Assembly: GCF_009740285.1 (NCBI RefSeq)
Contig: NZ_CP046566.1
Coordinates: 1,856,501-1,920,500 of the forward strand
Source of the DNA: Phnomibacter ginsenosidimutans
GTDB taxonomy: Bacteria; Bacteroidota; Bacteroidia; Chitinophagales; Chitinophagaceae
Length of the DNA stretch: 64,000 bases
Direction: 5' to 3'
Notes under the pieces: generated by a model
The model's database searches: none
Told to the model about the DNA's origin: nothing
What the model saw: the letters and a program-made list of their open reading frames with translations, nothing else
Position numbers and translations under genes: made by a program
In this document: piece after piece, positions 16,318 through 24,586 of the stretch
How positions within the stretch are numbered: the stretch's first letter is position 1
Layout of the letters: every line of letters begins with the position of its first letter

Positions 16318-16389
16318 ATGAATAAGTGGTTTACATACGCCGGTTTTTATTTTTTCTACTTTACCGAGAGTAAAGCGGACCGGAACTAG
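16318..16389 (+). CDS. aromatic-rich leader peptide of the aromatic amino acid operon
   Basis: A 23-codon ORF, ATG at 16318 to TAG at 16387. Nine residues are aromatic: Trp4, Phe5, Tyr7 and a continuous block at residues 10-15 reading F-Y-F-F-Y-F (codons 16345-16362). It has no Shine-Dalgarno sequence and begins about five bases after the promoter's -7 element. It precedes pheA, an aromatic aminotransferase and tyrA. Its last codons overlap antiterminator segment 2. This is the classic design of a ribosome-mediated attenuator leader that senses charged tRNA-Phe and tRNA-Tyr (and perhaps Trp). The reading is direct from the sequence; translation is not shown. Confidence 0.85.
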   Translation: MNKWFTYAGFYFFYFTESKADRN

Positions 16390-16465
16390 TATGTACAAGT
16401 AATCAAGGAAAAAAACTTAGCACAATACAGGCCCGGTCCGAAAAGGTCCGGGCTTTTTATTTTTT
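16340..16465 (+). promoter_or_regulatory. transcription attenuator with four pairing segments
   Basis: Segment 1 CCGGT (16340-16344) can pair with ACCGG inside segment 2. Segment 2 CGGACCGG (16376-16383) pairs perfectly over 8 bp with segment 3 CCGGTCCG (16433-16440): the antiterminator. Segment 3 (16431-16439) alternatively pairs with segment 4 (16445-16453), giving GCCCGG/CCGGGC, one T-T mismatch and two more G-C pairs with a GAAAA loop, followed by TTTTTATTTTTT: the terminator. A ribosome stalled in the aromatic block leaves segment 2 free and permits readthrough; one at the TAG (16387) covers segment 2 and lets the terminator form. A small hairpin CTTTAC/GTAAAG lies at 16359-16375. The mechanism is inferred by analogy with the enteric trp and phe operons. 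Confidence 0.82.
16431..16465 (+). terminator. attenuator terminator upstream of pheA
   Basis: The stem described for segments 3 and 4, followed by a U tract that ends directly at the pheA ATG (16466). No separate ribosome-binding site fits between them. Confidence 0.85.
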
Positions 16466-17323
16466 ATGAAAAAGGCAACCAACGACGCAGCACCACAGCA
16501 CATCGCCATTCAAGGTTATGAAGGCAGTTTTCACCAGGAAGCAGCCCGCCGTTTTTTTGGTAAGCAAACCGTAGTCATTCCCTGCGATACTTTTCGACAG
16601 GTGATACAGCACACCATCAACCGCAGTGAAGCGAATGGCGGTATGATGGCCATCGAAAATTCAATTGCCGGCAGCATTTTACCCAACTATACGCTGCTGC
16701 AAAAGCATCCGGTAAAAATTGTGGGTGAAGTATATCTCCACATCAAACAACATTTACTGGCCAATAAAGGCGTAAAACTGGAAGACATTAAAGAAGTGCA
16801 GTCGCACCCCATGGCCATTTTGCAATGCATGGAGTATCTGGAAACACAACCGCAGTTGAAACTGATGGAAACAGAAGATACCGCACTGAGTGCCAAACAC
16901 GTGGCTCAACGCAAAAGCAAATACCAGGCTGCCATCGCCGGTAAGCTGGCTGCCGAATTATACAATCTCGACATTCTTGTACCCAACATACACACCCAAA
17001 AAAATAATTACACCCGCTTTTTGGTATTGAAGCATGAAAAAGATGCGCAGCCGGTAGAAGGTGCAGATAAAGCATCACTGAAATTTCATACCGATCATTC
17101 GAGAGGCAGTCTGGCCAAAGCATTGGCCATCATTGCCGATGCAGGCATCAATCTGAGCAAGTTGCAAAGCATGCCCATACCCGGTACAGAATTCATGTAC
17201 TCTTTTTACGCCGACATGGAGTTTGGCGATTTGAATCAGCTGAACAAAATGCTGAAGAAACTGGAAAAAGCCACTGAAAGTGTGACGCTGTTTGGAATTT
17301 ACAAAAACGGAAAACTGAGTTGA
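16466..17323 (+). CDS. pheA: prephenate dehydratase
   Basis: A 285-residue monofunctional prephenate dehydratase, converting prephenate to phenylpyruvate in Phe synthesis. The catalytic domain spans about 12-190 with GYEGSFHQEAA, AIENSIAGS (63-70) and NYTRFLVL with the essential Thr-Arg-Phe at 183-185. The C-terminal ACT domain (about 204-282) normally binds Phe through an ESRP motif; here the corresponding stretch reads LQSMPIPG (233-240), so the usual feedback site is altered. The gene starts at the end of the attenuator U tract. The aminotransferase follows one base after its stop. Confidence 0.93.
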   Translation: MKKATNDAAPQHIAIQGYEGSFHQEAARRFFGKQTVVIPCDTFRQVIQHTINRSEANGGMMAIENSIAGSILPNYTLLQKHPVKIVGEVYLHIKQHLLANKGVKLEDIKEVQSHPMAILQCMEYLETQPQLKLMETEDTALSAKHVAQRKSKYQAAIAGKLAAELYNLDILVPNIHTQKNNYTRFLVLKHEKDAQPVEGADKASLKFHTDHSRGSLAKALAIIADAGINLSKLQSMPIPGTEFMYSFYADMEFGDLNQLNKMLKKLEKATESVTLFGIYKNGKLS

Positions 17324-17324
17324 A

Positions 17325-18479
17325 ATGCAATTGGCCAAGCGATTGAATGGAATAGGAGAATATTATTTTTCGCAGAAGCTGCGGGAGATAGATACTATGA
17401 ACAAAGCGGGAGATAACGTCATCAATTTGGGCATTGGTAGTCCGGATTTGCCACCACATCCAGAAGTGATTAAAGTATTGCAGGAAGAAAGTGCCAAGCC
17501 GAATGTGCATGCTTATCAGAGTTACAAAGGCTCGCCCATTTTGCGTCAGGCCATTGCCGATTGGTATCAAAACTGGTACAATGTTCAGCTCGATGCCGAT
17601 ACAGAAATATTGCCGCTCATAGGTTCAAAAGAAGGCATCATGCACATCTGCATGACCTACCTTAACGAAGGTGATCAGGCATTGGTGCCTAATCCCGGAT
17701 ATCCAACGTATCGGAGTGCAGTAAAACTTGCCGGTGGTGAGTGTGTGGATTATGCCTTGACCGAAGCGAACAATTGGCAACCCGATTTTGAAGCCCTCGA
17801 ACAACTCGACCTTAGCAAGGTGAAACTGATGTGGGTGAATTATCCGCAAATGCCTACCGGTCAGTTGCCCGATGCTGCTGTGTTTGCAAAACTTATTGCT
17901 TTTGGCAAAAAACATCAGATACTCATTTGCCACGACAATCCTTACAGTTTTATACTCAATGAAGAGCCGGTAAGCTTGTTGGCACAACCAGATGCCAAAG
18001 ACATTGTACTCGAACTGAATTCCCTCAGCAAAAGCCACAACATGGCGGGCTGGCGGGTTGGCATGTTGTGCGGTGCTGCCGATCGTATCAACGAAGTGCT
18101 GCGCTTTAAAAGCAACATGGACAGTGGTATGTACTTGCCGCTTCAACTGGCGGCTGCCAAGGCTTTGCAAGTAGATAACAGCTGGTATGATACCGTAAAT
18201 GAGGAATACAAACGACGCAGAGAGCTGGCCTATCAATTGCTGGATTTATGCGGTTGTACCTACAGCAAACAACAGGTAGGTATGTTTTTGTGGGCCAAAG
18301 TGCCGGCGGAGTTTGAAAATGGTTTTGCCTTTAGCGATCATTTCCTCTACAAAGCAAAAGTGTTCCTTACACCGGGTGGTATATTTGGCAGCGCCGGCGA
18401 TGGCTACTGCAGAATCAGCTTGTGCAGCAGCGAAGCCCGCATCAAAGAAGCGATTTCGAGAATTGAAACGATTATATAA
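17325..18479 (+). CDS. class I/II PLP-dependent aminotransferase (probable aromatic/prephenate-pathway)
   Basis: A 384-residue fold-type I aminotransferase. The PLP-binding lysine is Lys236 in LNSLSKSHNMAGWRVG. Asn172 (VNYPQMPTG), Asp204 (CHDNPY) and Tyr207 are the other cofactor contacts. The family includes LL-diaminopimelate and aspartate/aromatic aminotransferases. Its place between pheA and tyrA, one base after pheA, suggests that it makes Phe and Tyr from their keto acids, or arogenate from prephenate; the substrate itself is inference. Cytosolic. Confidence 0.88.
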   Translation: MQLAKRLNGIGEYYFSQKLREIDTMNKAGDNVINLGIGSPDLPPHPEVIKVLQEESAKPNVHAYQSYKGSPILRQAIADWYQNWYNVQLDADTEILPLIGSKEGIMHICMTYLNEGDQALVPNPGYPTYRSAVKLAGGECVDYALTEANNWQPDFEALEQLDLSKVKLMWVNYPQMPTGQLPDAAVFAKLIAFGKKHQILICHDNPYSFILNEEPVSLLAQPDAKDIVLELNSLSKSHNMAGWRVGMLCGAADRINEVLRFKSNMDSGMYLPLQLAAAKALQVDNSWYDTVNEEYKRRRELAYQLLDLCGCTYSKQQVGMFLWAKVPAEFENGFAFSDHFLYKAKVFLTPGGIFGSAGDGYCRISLCSSEARIKEAISRIETII

Positions 18480-18540
18480 ATACAAGTGCGTTAGCATTTG
18501 ATTGGTTGGGAAAACCAACCACCGAAATATTGAACAGACA

Positions 18541-19380
18541 ATGAAAGTAGCAATAGTGGGCGTGGGATTGATTGGCGGCTCTGCAGCATTGGTATTGCGG
18601 CAGAAAGGCCTTGCCTCGCATATTATTGGTGTAGAAGCCAGCCCGGCACATGCTGCCAAAGCCATCGAACTGGGTATTGTAGATGAAGTGTTGCCTTTAC
18701 CGGAAGCCATTGCTCAAAGCGAAGTAGTAATACTGGCGGTGCCGGTGGACAGTGCTATTGATGTGTTGTTGCCCGTGCTCGACCTCGTTACCACACAAGT
18801 GGTAATGGACATGGGCTCAACCAAAGCTCAAATCATCGATGCTGTAGCAGCGCATCCAAACCGTGGCCGCTTTGTAGCAGCACACCCTATGTGGGGTACA
18901 GAGTTTAGTGGTCCGGAAGCGGCAACCGTATATGCGTATGCCGGAAAGGCAGCTATTATTTGTAACGCATCAGACAGTGATGCAGATGCATTGGCAACGG
19001 CAGAACAATTATTGAAGAACATAGGCATGTACCTGGTGTACATGGATGCACACGACCATGACGTACACACTGCCTATATCAGCCACATATCACACATCAC
19101 TTCTTTTGCCCTCGCCAATACGGTGCTGGAAAAAGAAAAAGAAGAACAAGCCATTTTTGAACTGGCCAGCGCCGGTTTTGAAAGCACAGTGCGATTGGCC
19201 AAAAGTAACCCCGACATGTGGGTACCTATCTTTCGGCAAAACCGCGACAATGTGCTGGATGTGCTGAATGAACACATTGCACAGCTGCGCAAATTCAAAG
19301 CGTGTTTGGAAAAAGAAAATTGGGATTATCTGCGAGAGTTGATTGGCAATGCCAACAACATCAAGCGTATTTTAAAATAG
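18541..19380 (+). CDS. tyrA: prephenate dehydrogenase
   Basis: A 279-residue NAD(P)-dependent dehydrogenase that converts prephenate (or arogenate) towards Tyr. The start at 18541 is preferred over the upstream ATG at 18502 because the protein then begins directly with the Rossmann strand MKVAIVGVGLIGGSAAL. Other features are AVPVDSAIDVL, DMGSTKAQI, AAHPMWGTEFSGPEAA (the HPM-G motif) and SHISHITSFALA with the catalytic-type histidines. There is no fused chorismate mutase or ACT domain; the mutase is fused to the DAHP synthase downstream instead. It lies 61 bases after the aminotransferase gene. Confidence 0.92.
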   Translation: MKVAIVGVGLIGGSAALVLRQKGLASHIIGVEASPAHAAKAIELGIVDEVLPLPEAIAQSEVVILAVPVDSAIDVLLPVLDLVTTQVVMDMGSTKAQIIDAVAAHPNRGRFVAAHPMWGTEFSGPEAATVYAYAGKAAIICNASDSDADALATAEQLLKNIGMYLVYMDAHDHDVHTAYISHISHITSFALANTVLEKEKEEQAIFELASAGFESTVRLAKSNPDMWVPIFRQNRDNVLDVLNEHIAQLRKFKACLEKENWDYLRELIGNANNIKRILK

Positions 19381-19428
19381 AAAAAATGTGCTGCAGGCCT
19401 GGGCGGTGTGTGGCACGAATCAAAAAAC

Positions 19429-21078
19429 ATGAGTGACTTTAGCACATTGGGCCTGAATGACCAACTCCTTGCCGGTATTGTAAAGCTTGGATTTGAAACG
19501 CCAACTGAAATTCAAACAAAAGCAATTCCGCTGTTGCTGCAGGGAACCCGCGACTTTGTAGGTCTTGCACAGACCGGTACTGGTAAAACAGCAGCATTTG
19601 GTTTGCCTTTGCTGCACCTGATTGACAAAACACAGAAACATGCACAGGCATTGGTGGTTTGCCCCACCCGTGAGTTGTGTATGCAAATTGTAAAAGACCT
19701 TGAGGCCTTTGGCAAAGCCGGTGGTGGTGCCAAGGTTTGTGCGGTGTATGGTGGTACTTCCATCACACAGCAAATTCGTGATCTGCGCCACGGTGTGCAG
19801 ATTGTTGTTGCTACCCCTGGTCGCCTCATCGACCTTATCGAACGCAAAGCTATTGACCTTACCAAGATTGGCTATGTAGTGTTGGATGAAGCGGATGAAA
19901 TGCTGAACATGGGTTTCAAAGAAGATATCGATTTCATTTTGGAATACACACCCAACCGCAATAGTATGTGGTTGTTCAGCGCTACCATGCCACCAGAAAT
20001 TCGCAATGTGGCCAAGCGTTTTATGAACCAGCCGGTGGAAGTGAGTGTAGGCAAAATGAATACTACCAACGTCAACATCGACCACCAGTATTTTGTGACG
20101 GCACAACCGCACCGTTACGAAGCATTGAAGCGTTTGATTGATTTCAATCCTGACATCTACGGCATCATTTTTACCCGCACCAAAATGGATGCACAGGAAA
20201 TTTCTGACCGCCTAACCAGAGAAGGTTACAACGTAGATTCTCTGCATGGCGATTTGAGCCAGCAGCAACGCGACCGGGTAATGAACGGCTTTCGTAGCAA
20301 GGCTTTACAGCTGGTAATTGCCACCGACGTAGCTGCCCGTGGTATCGACGTGTCCGGCATTACGCATGTCATCAATTTCGAACTGCCCGATGATGTGGAA
20401 GTATATACACACCGCAGTGGTCGTACCGGCCGTGCTGGTAAAACTGGTATATGCCTGAGCATCGTTACTGCACGTGACGTTCGTCGCATCCGCGATATTG
20501 AACACATCGTGAAAACGAAGATGAACCGTTTGGAAATTCCTTCGGGTAAAGACGTTTGCCGCAAGCAGTTCTTCCATTTCATGGACAAACTCCTTGCTAC
20601 AGACATTAGCCATGGCGATTACGAAACCTATCTGCCCATGTTGACTGAAAAGTTTGCCAATGTGTCGAAGGAAGAAGTGTTGCAGCGAGTAGCAGCGTTG
20701 GAATTTGACCGCTTCCTGAAGTACTATGAAAATGCAGTAGACCTCAACATCAAGAAAACACCTGAACGCCCAATGGCGGGGGCAGGTGACCGCAAACCTT
20801 TTGAACGCCGCGATACCAAGGGCCGCAGTTTTGAAGGCGGTGGCGGTAACTATCAAAAGGTATTTGTGAACCTCGGTACCAAAGACGGTTTTTACAAAGC
20901 CAGCTTCCTGCAGTACATTCTTGACCTGAGTGATTTGCGCAAAGATGTACTGGGCAGGGTAGACCTGAAAACCATGAACAGCTTTGTAGAAGTAGACAAG
21001 CAACACGTGAAAAAGATGATCAAGGCCATTGATGGTAAAACTTACAAGGGCCGCAAAATCAGGATGAACGAAGCATAA
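19429..21078 (+). CDS. DEAD-box RNA helicase with DbpA-type RNA-binding domain
   Basis: A 549-residue ATP-dependent RNA helicase. Motif I is AQTGTGKT (47-54), Ia PTRELCMQ, II VLDEADEML (DEAD at 153-156), III FSATMP and VI HRSGRTGRAGK. The C-terminal about 80 residues (KVFVNLGTKDGFYKASFLQYI onward) match the DbpA-type RRM that binds 23S rRNA hairpin 92, so a role in ribosome assembly or RNA remodelling is likely. The start at 19429 (MSDFSTLGL) is the family-like one. Unusually, it sits inside the aromatic operon between tyrA and the DAHP synthase gene, with 48- and 43-base gaps and no obvious internal promoter. Confidence 0.92.
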   Translation: MSDFSTLGLNDQLLAGIVKLGFETPTEIQTKAIPLLLQGTRDFVGLAQTGTGKTAAFGLPLLHLIDKTQKHAQALVVCPTRELCMQIVKDLEAFGKAGGGAKVCAVYGGTSITQQIRDLRHGVQIVVATPGRLIDLIERKAIDLTKIGYVVLDEADEMLNMGFKEDIDFILEYTPNRNSMWLFSATMPPEIRNVAKRFMNQPVEVSVGKMNTTNVNIDHQYFVTAQPHRYEALKRLIDFNPDIYGIIFTRTKMDAQEISDRLTREGYNVDSLHGDLSQQQRDRVMNGFRSKALQLVIATDVAARGIDVSGITHVINFELPDDVEVYTHRSGRTGRAGKTGICLSIVTARDVRRIRDIEHIVKTKMNRLEIPSGKDVCRKQFFHFMDKLLATDISHGDYETYLPMLTEKFANVSKEEVLQRVAALEFDRFLKYYENAVDLNIKKTPERPMAGAGDRKPFERRDTKGRSFEGGGGNYQKVFVNLGTKDGFYKASFLQYILDLSDLRKDVLGRVDLKTMNSFVEVDKQHVKKMIKAIDGKTYKGRKIRMNEA

Positions 21079-21121
21079 GATTGACACCTTTTTATTCAAC
21101 TCTCCATAAAGAACCAACAAC

Positions 21122-22210
21122 ATGAGTACTCAAGCAGTCGAAAAGATTTCACTGGCCCAGGAAGCCTGGGAGAAAAGACCATTGATTATTAGTGGACCTT
21201 GTAGCGCTGAAACAGAAGAACAAGTCATTGAAACGGCACAACGCCTTGCGAAAACCGGAAAGGTAAATGCCATTCGTGCAGGCATTTGGAAACCCCGTAC
21301 ACGCCCCGGAAGTTTTGAAGGAGTGGGTACCAAAGGTTTGCCCTGGATGCAGCAGGCCCGCAAAATCACTGGTTTGCCCGTAGCTGTGGAAGTGGCTACA
21401 GCCAAGCAGGTAGAAGATGCCTTGCATTTTGATGTAGACATTCTCTGGATTGGTGCCCGCACCACGGTAAACCCTTTTAGTGTGCAGGAAATTGCTGATG
21501 CGCTTAAAGGTGTGAAAGTGCCGGTACTCATTAAGAATCCTATTAACCCCGATCTCGAATTGTGGATTGGTGCAGCAGAACGTGTGGCCAAAGCTGGTAT
21601 CGATCAGATTGGGTTGATTCACCGTGGCTTTAGCAACTACGGCAATACCGAATACCGCAATGCGCCCATGTGGCACTTAGCCATCGAAATGAAGCGTCGT
21701 AATCCGGGTATGATGATGATCAACGATCCATCACATATCTGTGGCCGTCGGGATATTTTGCAGGATGTAGCGCAAAAAGCCATTGACCTCGACTTTGATG
21801 GGTTGATTGTTGAAACCCACATCGATCCGGACAATGCATGGAGCGATGCCAAGCAACAAATTACACCGGAAGTATTTGGTGAAATGCTCGACCGGATTGT
21901 TTGGCGGAAAGAAGACATAGACTCTGCTGATTTTCATAGTGTGCTTGAAAAAATGCGTCAGCAAATCAACCACCTGGATGATGAGCTGATGACCTTGCTC
22001 GGACAACGCATGAAGATTGCTGACAAAATTGGTCAATACAAAAAGGACAACGCAGTGACCATTTTGCAAACATCACGTTGGAATGAAATTCTGGAACGTG
22101 CTTATCAAAAAGGTGATCCGTTGGGATTGAGCAAAGAGTTCATTACCCGCTACATGGATGCTGTACACATGGAGAGCATCAATCGTCAGAACAAAATCAT
22201 GAACAGCTAA
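21122..22210 (+). CDS. bifunctional DAHP synthase / chorismate mutase (type II)
   Basis: A 362-residue fusion. Residues about 15-265 are a class I 3-deoxy-7-phosphoheptulonate synthase (SGPCSAETEEQV, KPRTRPGSFEGVG, WIGARTTVNPFSVQE, DPSHICGRRD, ETHIDPDNAWSDA), the first step of the shikimate pathway. Residues about 277-358 are an AroQ-type chorismate mutase (MRQQINHLDDELMTLLGQRM ... KIGQYKKD). The fused mutase probably also acts as the feedback sensor for chorismate/prephenate, as described for related Bacillus and Bacteroidota enzymes; that is family knowledge. It follows the helicase gene and precedes aroB by 20 bases. Confidence 0.93.
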   Translation: MSTQAVEKISLAQEAWEKRPLIISGPCSAETEEQVIETAQRLAKTGKVNAIRAGIWKPRTRPGSFEGVGTKGLPWMQQARKITGLPVAVEVATAKQVEDALHFDVDILWIGARTTVNPFSVQEIADALKGVKVPVLIKNPINPDLELWIGAAERVAKAGIDQIGLIHRGFSNYGNTEYRNAPMWHLAIEMKRRNPGMMMINDPSHICGRRDILQDVAQKAIDLDFDGLIVETHIDPDNAWSDAKQQITPEVFGEMLDRIVWRKEDIDSADFHSVLEKMRQQINHLDDELMTLLGQRMKIADKIGQYKKDNAVTILQTSRWNEILERAYQKGDPLGLSKEFITRYMDAVHMESINRQNKIMNS

Positions 22211-22230
22211 GCATTTCAAAAAGCTTGTAA

Positions 22231-23250
22231 ATGATACAACAGGAAATGGTCATTGCGGGTAGTACCGTGCAGTATGTGTTTGATGCCGGGCTAAGTAAGC
22301 TGAGTTCGTTGTGCGATAAAAAAACCACAGTCATCATTACTGATGAAAACGTGTTTGCCGCACATGGCAGCAAAATGAAAGGCTGGCGAACCATTGTACT
22401 CAAGCCAGGCGAAGCGTACAAACAACAGTCGGCCATAGATAGCATTCTTGGCCAGCTGATGGAGATGGAAGCTGACCGCAGCACCACACTCGTAGGCATT
22501 GGCGGCGGCGTAGTTACCGATATGACGGGCTATGCCGGCGCTGTGTACATGCGGGGTGTTCGCACTGGTTTTGTGCCCACTACTTTGTTGGCCATGGTCG
22601 ATGCATCGATTGGTGGTAAAAACGGGGTAGATGTAGGCGTGTATAAAAATCTGGTGGGTACTATTCGTCAACCGGCTTTCCTGTTGTTCGATACAGCATT
22701 GTTGCAAACATTGCCCGAGTTGGAATGGCAAAATGGTTTTGCTGAAATCATCAAGCATGCTGCTATCAAAGATGCCACCATGTTCAATGATTTACAGCAA
22801 CACGACTTACATTATTTTCAACAACACAAAGCTGCTTTGAAACAGCTGGTGATGAAAAATGCGTTGCTGAAAACTTCAGTGGTGAAAAAGGATCCTTTTG
22901 AAAAAGGCGACCGGAAACTGCTGAACTTTGGGCATACGCTTGGGCATGCCATTGAAAATGACCAGCAACTATCGCATGGGTATGCAGTAGCAGTGGGTAT
23001 GGTGTATGCGGCGCATTTGTCGCAGCAGCTGTTGCAATTTAAGCAACCGCTGGAGCTGATTCAAACCATTGAGCAATACGGATTGCCTACGCATGCCGCT
23101 TTTGATATGCAACGGGCATTGTACAACATGCGCCACGATAAAAAACGGGTGCGGGATGTAATGCACTTTGTATTGCTGCAAAAGCTGGGCAAGGCTGTTG
23201 TGCATCCCATAGCAATTAAGCAGCTTGAAAAACTGTTGTTATCTCACTAA
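22231..23250 (+). CDS. aroB: 3-dehydroquinate synthase
   Basis: A 339-residue NAD- and metal-dependent enzyme converting DAHP to 3-dehydroquinate. Recognisable features are GIGGGVVTDMTGYAGAVYMRG (the glycine-rich NAD site, about 90-110), PTTLLAMVDASIGGKNGVD, NGFAEIIKHAAI and the metal-binding LLNFGHTLGHAIE plus HGYAVAVGM. The length is slightly short but complete. The EPSP synthase start lies 19 bases after its stop. Confidence 0.94.
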   Translation: MIQQEMVIAGSTVQYVFDAGLSKLSSLCDKKTTVIITDENVFAAHGSKMKGWRTIVLKPGEAYKQQSAIDSILGQLMEMEADRSTTLVGIGGGVVTDMTGYAGAVYMRGVRTGFVPTTLLAMVDASIGGKNGVDVGVYKNLVGTIRQPAFLLFDTALLQTLPELEWQNGFAEIIKHAAIKDATMFNDLQQHDLHYFQQHKAALKQLVMKNALLKTSVVKKDPFEKGDRKLLNFGHTLGHAIENDQQLSHGYAVAVGMVYAAHLSQQLLQFKQPLELIQTIEQYGLPTHAAFDMQRALYNMRHDKKRVRDVMHFVLLQKLGKAVVHPIAIKQLEKLLLSH

Positions 23251-23269
23251 ACAAAAGAAGACTACAGGA

Positions 23270-24577
23270 ATGGTAGTAGGCATACAACCAGGAAAAATAT
23301 CGGGCAGTGTAACTGCCAATGCCAGCAAGAGTGCCATGCAACGGGCTTGTGCTGCTGCATTGCTGAAGAAAGGTGAAACCATCATTCATAACCCCGGCAA
23401 TTCCAACGACGACCTGGCAGCATTGGCCATCATCAAAGCCATGGGGGCTGAAGTAATGGCCAATGAAGCAGACAACAGTTTACGCATCATGGGTAAAGGG
23501 TTGCCTTTTTTGCATCAGCCCGAACAGGCCGCTATTCATTGCGGTGAAAGTGGGTTGAGCATTCGCATGTTTACCCCCATTGCAGCACTGGCTATGCAAC
23601 CCGTTACCATTACTGGTGAAGGTAGCCTCACGGTAAGGCCCATGCACTTTTTTCAGGAAGTGTTGCCGCAACTGGGTGTACAGGTACAAACCAATAACGG
23701 GCTTGTGCCCATGCAGGTGAGTGGACCTTTGCAGCCAACAGATATTACCGTTGATGGTTCATTGAGTTCTCAGTTTCTTACAGGTTTGCTCATGGCCTAT
23801 GCTGCGGCCAATGCCAGCGGCGTCAGCATTTATGTAAACGACCTGAAGAGCAAGCCTTATATCGATCTCACCCTGCAGGTGATGAAACAGTTTGGATTGA
23901 AAACGCCCATCAATCATCAGTACGAAAGATTTGAATTTACATCTGAAGAAGCTGCTGCTGGTACAGACCATTTTGCTGTAGAAGGCGACTGGAGCGGTGC
24001 TGCATTTTTGTTAGTAGCTGGCGCTGTTTCCAATGAAGTATTGGTAAAAGGCATTTACAACAGTTCCCGACAGGCCGATAAAAAAATCATTGATGCCATC
24101 CTCGATGCAGGTGCACAGGTGAGGGTAGAAGAAGAACAGGTGTGGGTGAAAAAAGACAAACTCGAAGCTTTTGTATTTGATGCCACGGATTGTCCGGATT
24201 TGTTTCCGCCGCTGGTAGCATTAGCTGCTAATTGCACAGGCGTTACGCACATCAAAGGACTACGCCGCCTGAAGCACAAAGAGAGTGACCGTGGAGTAAC
24301 CCTGCGGGAAGAATTTGCCAAGCTGGGTGTTCGCATAGACCTCAATGATGATGTGATGTTGGTGCATGGCACCGGTGAATTGCGGGTGAATAATTTTACG
24401 CTCAATTCGCATCATGACCACCGCATCGCCATGGCAGCTGCAGTGGCGGCTATCAATGCAGATTTTGGTATTCAAATTCGCAATGCCGATGCTATCAATA
24501 AATCGTATCCTGATTTCTGGAAGCATTTGGCAGCGTTGGGTATTTCTGTACAAAACCAATCCACGTTGGTTAAATAA
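23270..24577 (+). CDS. aroA: 3-phosphoshikimate 1-carboxyvinyltransferase (EPSP synthase)
   Basis: A 435-residue EPSP synthase, joining shikimate-3-phosphate and PEP. The start at 23270 (MVVGIQPGKISG) is chosen over an upstream in-frame ATG that would overlap aroB; the result matches the usual length. Visible motifs are SVTANASKSAMQRA (substrate site), HCGESGLSIRMFTPIA, the strand GDWSGAAFLLVAGAV, LRRLKHKESDR and DHRIAMAAAVAA near the C-terminus. It is ten bases upstream of aroC. Confidence 0.94.
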   Translation: MVVGIQPGKISGSVTANASKSAMQRACAAALLKKGETIIHNPGNSNDDLAALAIIKAMGAEVMANEADNSLRIMGKGLPFLHQPEQAAIHCGESGLSIRMFTPIAALAMQPVTITGEGSLTVRPMHFFQEVLPQLGVQVQTNNGLVPMQVSGPLQPTDITVDGSLSSQFLTGLLMAYAAANASGVSIYVNDLKSKPYIDLTLQVMKQFGLKTPINHQYERFEFTSEEAAAGTDHFAVEGDWSGAAFLLVAGAVSNEVLVKGIYNSSRQADKKIIDAILDAGAQVRVEEEQVWVKKDKLEAFVFDATDCPDLFPPLVALAANCTGVTHIKGLRRLKHKESDRGVTLREEFAKLGVRIDLNDDVMLVHGTGELRVNNFTLNSHHDHRIAMAAAVAAINADFGIQIRNADAINKSYPDFWKHLAALGISVQNQSTLVK

Positions 24578-24586
24578 CTTGCTCGT

